DNA of 35,171 nt from Bacillota bacterium (lineage in GTDB: Bacteria; Bacillota; Clostridia; Oscillospirales; Oscillospiraceae). The DNA lies in NCBI GenBank assembly GCA_029225225.1, contig JAQXWB010000001.1:1-35171 (forward strand). Direction: 5' to 3'. The position numbers were made by a program, and so were the translations under genes. Under the pieces are notes generated by a model. The model worked only from the letters and a program-made list of their open reading frames with translations, had not been told where the DNA came from and did not search any database. This document shows positions 30,735-35,171 of this stretch, one piece after another (the stretch's first letter is position 1; each line of letters starts with the position of its first letter).

Positions 30735-30968
30735 CAGTAGAGAGTGAATAGTGAAGAGTGTCGGAGCGCTTCGCGCGGATTTAAAAAGCGGGCGGCTATC
30801 AGCAGCCCGGTGCAGAAACTGCCGACTGCGTACAAATCGACAGCCTGAGATTGCCACGGGCGCAGGCGCCCTCGCAATGACAAATGAGGGGAGCGAATCC
30901 GCATTTTTAAATCCGTGCGGAGCACACCACAGTCATTCACCATTCACTCAGAGCCATTAGCCCTTAGC
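30735..30968. repeat. Repeat block between the two terminase genes
   Basis: AGAGAGTGAATAGTGAAGAGT, GGAGCGCTTC, a GGGCGGCTATCAGCAGCCCGG arm, a palindromic-unit right half with GGGCGC/GCGCCC tip (about 30858-30872), CCGTGCGGAGCACACCACAGTCA and CATTCACCATTCACTC, then CCATTAGCCCTTAGCC. Terminase genes are normally adjacent, so this is probably an insertion. Confidence 0.82.
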
Positions 30969-30998
30969 CAAAACGACAGACCCGAGGAGGTGCGTACC

Positions 30999-32423
30999 GT
31001 GCAGCAACTGAAAATTCCGGCGCTGCAGGAGAAACAGCGATTATTTCTTTTGGCGAAGAAGAAGCACATCGGCTTCGGTGGGGCGCGCGGGGGCGGGAAG
31101 TCGTGGGCGGTGCGCACGAAGGCAAAGCTGCTCGCCCTCCGTTACGCGGGCATCCGCATCTTGATTGTGCGCCGCACCTATCCCGAGCTGATCAACAACC
31201 ACATCGCCATTTTGCGCACGGAGCTGCGGGGCATTGCCAAATACAACGACAAGGACAAGGTGCTCAAATTTCACAACGGCTCGAGCATCCATTTCGCCTA
31301 CTGCGCGAAGGACGCCGACCTCGACCGCTTACAGGGCGTGGAATACGACGTCATCTTCCTCGACGAGGCGACGCAGCTTTCCGAATTTCAGATGAAGGCC
31401 ATCATCGCCTGTCTGCGCGGCGTCAACGCGTTTCCCAAGCGGGTCTATTACACCTGCAACCCCGGCGGACAGGGGCACGCCTACATCAAGCGCATTTTCA
31501 TCGACCGAAAGTACGACGAGGGGGAGGATCCCGACGATTACGAATTCATCCAAAGCCGCGTGACGGACAACGCCGCCCTGCTGCAAGCCCAGCCGGAATA
31601 TGTGAAACAGCTTGAGGCGCTGCCGCAGAAGCTGAAACGGGCATGGCTGGACGGGGACTGGAACGTGTTCGAGGGGCAGTTCTTCGAGGACTTCTTCGAC
31701 CGTCCGGAGCATTACGCCGACCGGCAATGGACGCACGTGATCGACCCGTTCCCTGTCCCCGCGTCGTGGAGGGTCTACCGCTCCTTCGACTGGGGCTACA
31801 ACAAGCCGTTCTCCTGCGGCTGGTGGGCGGTGGATCAGGACGGCGTGGCGTACCGCATTTTGGAGCTTTACGGCTGCACGAAAACGCCGAACGAGGGAGT
31901 TAAGTGGACGCCCGCGCAGGTGTTTGCGGAAATTCACCGCATCGAGACGGAGCACCCTCTGCTCAAGGGAAAGAAGATCACCGGCATTGCAGACCCCGCA
32001 ATCTGGGACGCCGAGACGGGCGAGAGCATTGCGGATGTCGCGGCAAAGCATCAGGTGTTTTTCCAAAAGGGCGACCACAAGCGCATCCCCGGCTGGATGC
32101 AGGTGCATTACCGTCTCGCGTTTGACGAGAACGGCTTCCCGATGCTGTATGTGTTCAAAAACTGCAAGGCGTTCATCCGCACGATGCCGCTGTTGCAGTA
32201 TGACGCGCACAAGCCGGAGGATCTGGACACGAGCGGGGAGGATCATGTCGCCGACGAAGTGCGCTATTTCCTCATGTCGCGCCCCATCAAGCCCCGTACC
32301 GTGAAGACGGCGGCAGAGCAAAATGACCCGAGGCAGATGTTCCTCGACATTCCGCCGGAGGATATTTTACCGGCTGCGCGCCAGCCGAGAATGGAGAGAA
32401 TCGAACATGGCGAGGAGAAATAA
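30999..32423 (+). CDS. Phage terminase large subunit
   Basis: A 474-residue packaging motor and nuclease. The ATPase has Walker A GGARGGGKS (27-35) and Walker B VIFLDEA (118-124), with TCNPGG as the coupling motif. The nuclease half begins with FDWGYNKPF, giving catalytic Asp264, and continues with GIADPAIWD and a later DVADEVRYF-like Asp (here EDHVADEVRYF). These features place it in the PBSX/T4-like terminase group. GTG start chosen for AGGAGGTG about 7 bases upstream; an earlier ATG lies in repeat DNA. It overlaps the portal ATG (32407) by 17 bases. The ORF is intact with all catalytic residues. Confidence 0.95.
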   Translation: MQQLKIPALQEKQRLFLLAKKKHIGFGGARGGGKSWAVRTKAKLLALRYAGIRILIVRRTYPELINNHIAILRTELRGIAKYNDKDKVLKFHNGSSIHFAYCAKDADLDRLQGVEYDVIFLDEATQLSEFQMKAIIACLRGVNAFPKRVYYTCNPGGQGHAYIKRIFIDRKYDEGEDPDDYEFIQSRVTDNAALLQAQPEYVKQLEALPQKLKRAWLDGDWNVFEGQFFEDFFDRPEHYADRQWTHVIDPFPVPASWRVYRSFDWGYNKPFSCGWWAVDQDGVAYRILELYGCTKTPNEGVKWTPAQVFAEIHRIETEHPLLKGKKITGIADPAIWDAETGESIADVAAKHQVFFQKGDHKRIPGWMQVHYRLAFDENGFPMLYVFKNCKAFIRTMPLLQYDAHKPEDLDTSGEDHVADEVRYFLMSRPIKPRTVKTAAEQNDPRQMFLDIPPEDILPAARQPRMERIEHGEEK

Positions 32424-34488
32424 GGGAAAGGTTGAGAACGAGATGCTTCCCATGTCAGTGCGAGGAGCGCAGCGACGTGGTTGCGCAGCCGTTCGTGACG
32501 AAGGAGCGTTACGGATGCGGCATACCCCTTGCGGGTACAATCTCGTGGAGGAACTGTCGAGTGCGTACAAACCTACAACCGGAGATTGCCACGACCAGTG
32601 TGCGCACCGGTCTCGCAATGACAGGTCGGAGGTGGGTGCGCATGGGTCCGGCAATGACGGTGAGACGATGATGCATCCAAAGCCAATCGGCAGAGAGCAG
32701 GTGCGGCAGGCGTACGGCATTTTGCAGAAGTACAAGAGCGGCAAGGCGAATTTGGAGCAGCGACTCATTCAGAATGAGCAGTGGTACAAGCTGCGCCACT
32801 GGGAGTATCTGCGCACGCAGCAAAAGGACAGAGAGCAGGTCGAGCCTGCCAGCGCGTGGCTGTTCAACGCCATCGCCAACAAGCACGCCGACGCGATGGA
32901 CAACTTCCCGACGCCGAATCTCCTGCCCCGGGAGGAGGCGGATCGGCAGGAGGCAAAGCTGCTGTCCTCCGTTGTGCCCGTGATCTTGGAGCAGTGCGAC
33001 TTCGAGCAGGTCTATGCCGACGCGTGGGACGACAAGCTCAAGGGCGGCACGGCGATCTACGGCGTATTTTGGGACAACGGCAAGCTCGGCGGCTTGGGCG
33101 ATATCGCGATTCATGCGATTGACGCGGTTAACCTCTTTTGGCAGCCCGGCATTTCGGACATTCAGAAGAGCCGCAATGTCTTCCATGTGGAATTGCAGGA
33201 AAACGATCGTTTGGAGGAGACGTGGCAGCAGCTCAAGGGCAAGCTCGGCAGCTCGAGCCTCGATGTCTCCAAGTACATCTATGACGACAGCGTGGACACG
33301 AGCGGCATGAGCGCGGTGGTGGACTGGTACTACAAAAAGCGCAACCGTGACGGCAGAACCGTCCTGCATTACTGCAAATTCGTCAACGACGAGGTGCTCT
33401 TCGCCACGGAGAATGAGCCGGACTACGCGGAGCGCGGCTGGTACGACCACGGGCAGTATCCCTTCGTGTTTGACACCCTGTTCCGCGTCAAGGGCACGCC
33501 CTGCGGCTTCGGCTTCATTGATGTGGCGAAGTCCGCGCAGGAGTACATCGACCGCGGCAATCAGGCGATTATGAAAAACATGCTCGCCAACGCGACGCCG
33601 CGCCACTTCATCCGCACGGACGGTTCGGTGAACGAGGAGGAGTACCTCGACCTGACGAAGCCGCTCATCCATGTGGACGGGCAGTTGGGGCAGGACAGCA
33701 TTCTTCCGGTGCAGACCAATGCGCTTTCCTCCATCTATGTGGAGATTCTGAACAACAAGATCGAAGAGCTGAAGGAGACGACGGGCAACCGCGACGTCTC
33801 CAACGGCGGCACGGCAAGCGGCGTAACGGCTGCCTCCGCCATCGCGGCAATGCAGGAGGCGGGCAGCAAGCTCTCCCGCGACAGCAACAAGTCGGCGTAT
33901 CGGGCGTTCCGCAAGGTCGTTCTGCTGGTGATCGAGCTGATCCGCCAGTTTTATGAGCTGCCGCGCTGCTTCCGCATTCTCGGGGAGAGCGGCGCGCTGG
34001 AATTCGTGCGCTACAGCAACGCAGGGCTTACCGCCCAGCCGCAGGGGACGGAATTCGGCGTGGAGCTGGGCTACCGTCTGCCCCTGTTTGACATTGAGGT
34101 GACGGCGCAGAAGGCGTCGCCCTATTCCAAGATGAGTCAGAACGAGCTTGCGCTGCAATTCTTCACGGCGGGGCTGTTCAACCCGAAGGCAGCGGAGCAG
34201 GCGCTTGCGTGTCTGGACATGATGGACTTTGACCGCAAGGAGTTTGTTGCGCAGAAGATCGCCGCCAACGCAGAAGCCTATCGGCAGCAGCAACAGCAGC
34301 AGCTCTCGCTTCTGACGCAGGCGCAGAGTGCGGACGGCGGCGCGGCGGAGGAAACGACTGAACCGGCGGGCGCGGGTCTTTCCGCGGAGAGCGCCGAACG
34401 GCTCACGGCGTTAGGCGGAGGCGGCAAGGAGCGTCCCGCCATCAAAAAAGCAAAGCAGCGGGTGGCGAATTCGACCGCCCCGAGATGA
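32407..34488 (+). CDS. Phage portal protein with a repeat-derived N-terminal stretch
   Basis: A 693-residue portal-type protein, the ring through which DNA enters the capsid. From MMHPKPIGREQ (residue 88) on it follows the form seen in Clostridia phages: EQRLIQNEQWYKLRHWEY, ASAWLFNAIANKHADAMDNF, VDWYYKKRNRDG and SGVTAASAIAAMQEAGSK, with a Gln-rich tail. Residues 16-72 are translated palindromic-repeat DNA (32453-32623, 171 bases, 57 codons, no stop), which has no counterpart in such proteins. ATG at 32407 has GGAGAG about 11 bases upstream and overlaps the terminase end. Translation could instead begin at ATG 32668 or 32671, skipping the repeat. A working portal is possible either way. Confidence 0.85.
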   Translation: MARRNKGKVENEMLPMSVRGAQRRGCAAVRDEGALRMRHTPCGYNLVEELSSAYKPTTGDCHDQCAHRSRNDRSEVGAHGSGNDGETMMHPKPIGREQVRQAYGILQKYKSGKANLEQRLIQNEQWYKLRHWEYLRTQQKDREQVEPASAWLFNAIANKHADAMDNFPTPNLLPREEADRQEAKLLSSVVPVILEQCDFEQVYADAWDDKLKGGTAIYGVFWDNGKLGGLGDIAIHAIDAVNLFWQPGISDIQKSRNVFHVELQENDRLEETWQQLKGKLGSSSLDVSKYIYDDSVDTSGMSAVVDWYYKKRNRDGRTVLHYCKFVNDEVLFATENEPDYAERGWYDHGQYPFVFDTLFRVKGTPCGFGFIDVAKSAQEYIDRGNQAIMKNMLANATPRHFIRTDGSVNEEEYLDLTKPLIHVDGQLGQDSILPVQTNALSSIYVEILNNKIEELKETTGNRDVSNGGTASGVTAASAIAAMQEAGSKLSRDSNKSAYRAFRKVVLLVIELIRQFYELPRCFRILGESGALEFVRYSNAGLTAQPQGTEFGVELGYRLPLFDIEVTAQKASPYSKMSQNELALQFFTAGLFNPKAAEQALACLDMMDFDRKEFVAQKIAANAEAYRQQQQQQLSLLTQAQSADGGAAEETTEPAGAGLSAESAERLTALGGGGKERPAIKKAKQRVANSTAPR
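32453..32623. repeat. Palindromic repeat inserted in frame in the portal gene
   Basis: It opens TGTCAGTGCGAGGAGCGCAG and closes CTCGCAATGACA, with the CGACGAAGGAGCGTTACGG and ACCCCTTGCGGGT insert seen at about 10700, and a GACCAGTG...CACCGGTC tip. Length is 171 bases, a multiple of three, and the portal frame stays open through it. A nearby GGCAATGACGG (32650-32660) may be part of a second, decayed end. Confidence 0.9.
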
Positions 34489-34505
34489 GATAAGGAGGTC
34501 ATACC

Positions 34506-34859
34506 ATGATACAGGTTACTTTTGAGGAGGATCGTGAAAATCGCGTCCTCGTTTTACGGCTGCGCGGGCACGCGGGACAGGCGCCGGAGGGGCAGGATGT
34601 TGTCTGCGCTGCGGCGTCGATCCTCGCCTATACCGCCGCGCAGCTTGCGTCGGATATGTTTGCCGACGGAAAGCTGCGCAGGAAGCCCTGCATCCGCTTG
34701 GAGCGCGGCGACGCTGTTGTCTCCCTGCGCCCGACGGAGGAATATTACGACGAGGCGCTCTACGCCCTCTATGTGGCGCAGGTCGGGTATTACCTTTTGG
34801 CAAGGAACTACCCCGCAAGCGTCCGCCTCTCCGCATTTGGACAGCCGTCGGAGTTCTGA
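34506..34859 (+). CDS. prp: Prp-type cysteine protease in the phage head module
   Basis: A 117-residue protein of the Prp family (YsxB-like). The catalytic pair is His22 in RGHAGQAPEG and Cys34 in DVVCAAASILAYT, and the rest matches in length and order. Host Prp trims ribosomal protein L27 and its gene normally lies between rplU and rpmA; here it follows the portal gene by 17 bases. In Staphylococcus the host enzyme also processes capsid and scaffold proteins of phage 80alpha, so this copy is likely the phage's own prohead protease. AAGGAGG stands 6 bases before the ATG. Whether the capsid genes follow is beyond the window. Confidence 0.88.
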   Translation: MIQVTFEEDRENRVLVLRLRGHAGQAPEGQDVVCAAASILAYTAAQLASDMFADGKLRRKPCIRLERGDAVVSLRPTEEYYDEALYALYVAQVGYYLLARNYPASVRLSAFGQPSEF

Positions 34860-34862
34860 GGT

Positions 34863-35171
34863 TCAGAGAATAGTGAAGAGTGAATAGTGAATAAGTTAAT
34901 GTGCGCTTCGCGAGGATTAAAAATGCGTAAAGGTTTCCCTTAGCGTGTCATTGCGAGGAGCGCAGCGACGCGGCAATCTTGTGCAGGAACTCCCAAGTGC
35001 GTACAAACCTACAGCCTGAGATTGCCACGACCAGTGTGCGCACTGGTCTCGCAATGACAAATAAGGGTTGCCTTTCCGTGTCATTGCGAGGAGCGCAGCG
35101 ACGCGGCAATCTTGTGCAGGAACTCCCAAGTGCGTACAAACCTACAGCCTGAGATTGCCACGACCAGTGTG
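34863..35171. repeat. Repeat block at the right edge, continuing outside the window
   Basis: AGAGAATAGTGAAGAGTGAATA, GTGCGCTTCGCGAGGATT, then a full palindromic unit from GTCATTGCGAGGAGCGCAGCG (from 34947) to TCTCGCAATGACA (to 35058) and the start of a second copy from about 35078, cut by the window end inside its GACCAGTGTG tip. The tandem layout mirrors that at 27479-27721. Confidence 0.88.

Noticed and set aside
32509-34293. 594-codon open frame on the minus strand opposite the portal gene
   Set aside because: Antisense shadow: composition dominated by Leu/Arg/Val, no recognisable motif, no ribosome site, and the portal frame is clearly the coding one.

Overview
The window looks like chromosome from an anaerobic, probably spore-forming Clostridia species with fairly high GC, most likely Oscillospirales/Oscillospiraceae-like. 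The clues are an intact spoIVA, ECU-type transport subunits for biotin and thiamine (BioY, ThiT), CIRCE-controlled groESL, ECF sigma operons of the Clostridia type, and intergenic DNA packed with the palindromic repeats often seen in these genomes. The family-level placement is an inference; no marker phylogeny was possible.

Layout. 1-0.6 kb: an ECF sigma factor with the first codons of a translationally coupled partner running off the left edge. 1.0-6.9 kb: spoIVA, bioY, a VanY-like carboxypeptidase, an apparently orphan BirA-type operator, then groES-groEL. 7.1-9.2 kb: a second ECF sigma factor overlapping a membrane-anchored serpin gene, the most unusual operon here. 9.4-15.3 kb: a GT2 glycosyltransferase, asparaginase plus a DUF2284 protein, a TPP-riboswitch-controlled thiT, a zinc-ribbon/coiled-coil membrane protein, a small membrane protein and tRNA-Gly(CCC). 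15.5-18.7 kb (minus strand): a purine nucleoside phosphorylase, mtnA and a class II aldolase, which together fit salvage of methylthioadenosine/5'-deoxyadenosine through a DHAP-shunt-like route. 19.2-26.0 kb: aspartate-family genes thrB, thrC, hom, lysC and asd, covering every step from aspartate to threonine. 26.3 kb to the right edge: a prophage-like island with an ImmA/XRE switch, a divergent promoter-operator region, a YqaJ nuclease, a DnaD-like replication protein, a small Cys/His protein, small and large terminase, portal and a phage-located Prp protease.

About 5 kb (roughly 15 percent, by adding the blocks listed) consists of a mosaic of short repeat families: GTGAATA-type minisatellite, a GGAGCGCTCC module, a GGGCGGCT(G)ATAGCCGCCC inverted pair, a CAGGCGCGTCAGGGATGCC module and a CATTGCGAG...GGCAATC palindromic unit. 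They fill almost every space between operons, including those inside the phage island, and one copy lies in frame inside the portal gene. The palindromic unit occurs with several different hairpin tips that each remain self-complementary.

The best candidates for something new are the sigma-serpin operon and its paralogous neighbour at the left edge, the swap-tip palindromic repeats, the orphan BirA-type operator and the architecture of the phage switch. All function statements rest on reading motifs by eye; no database search was run.
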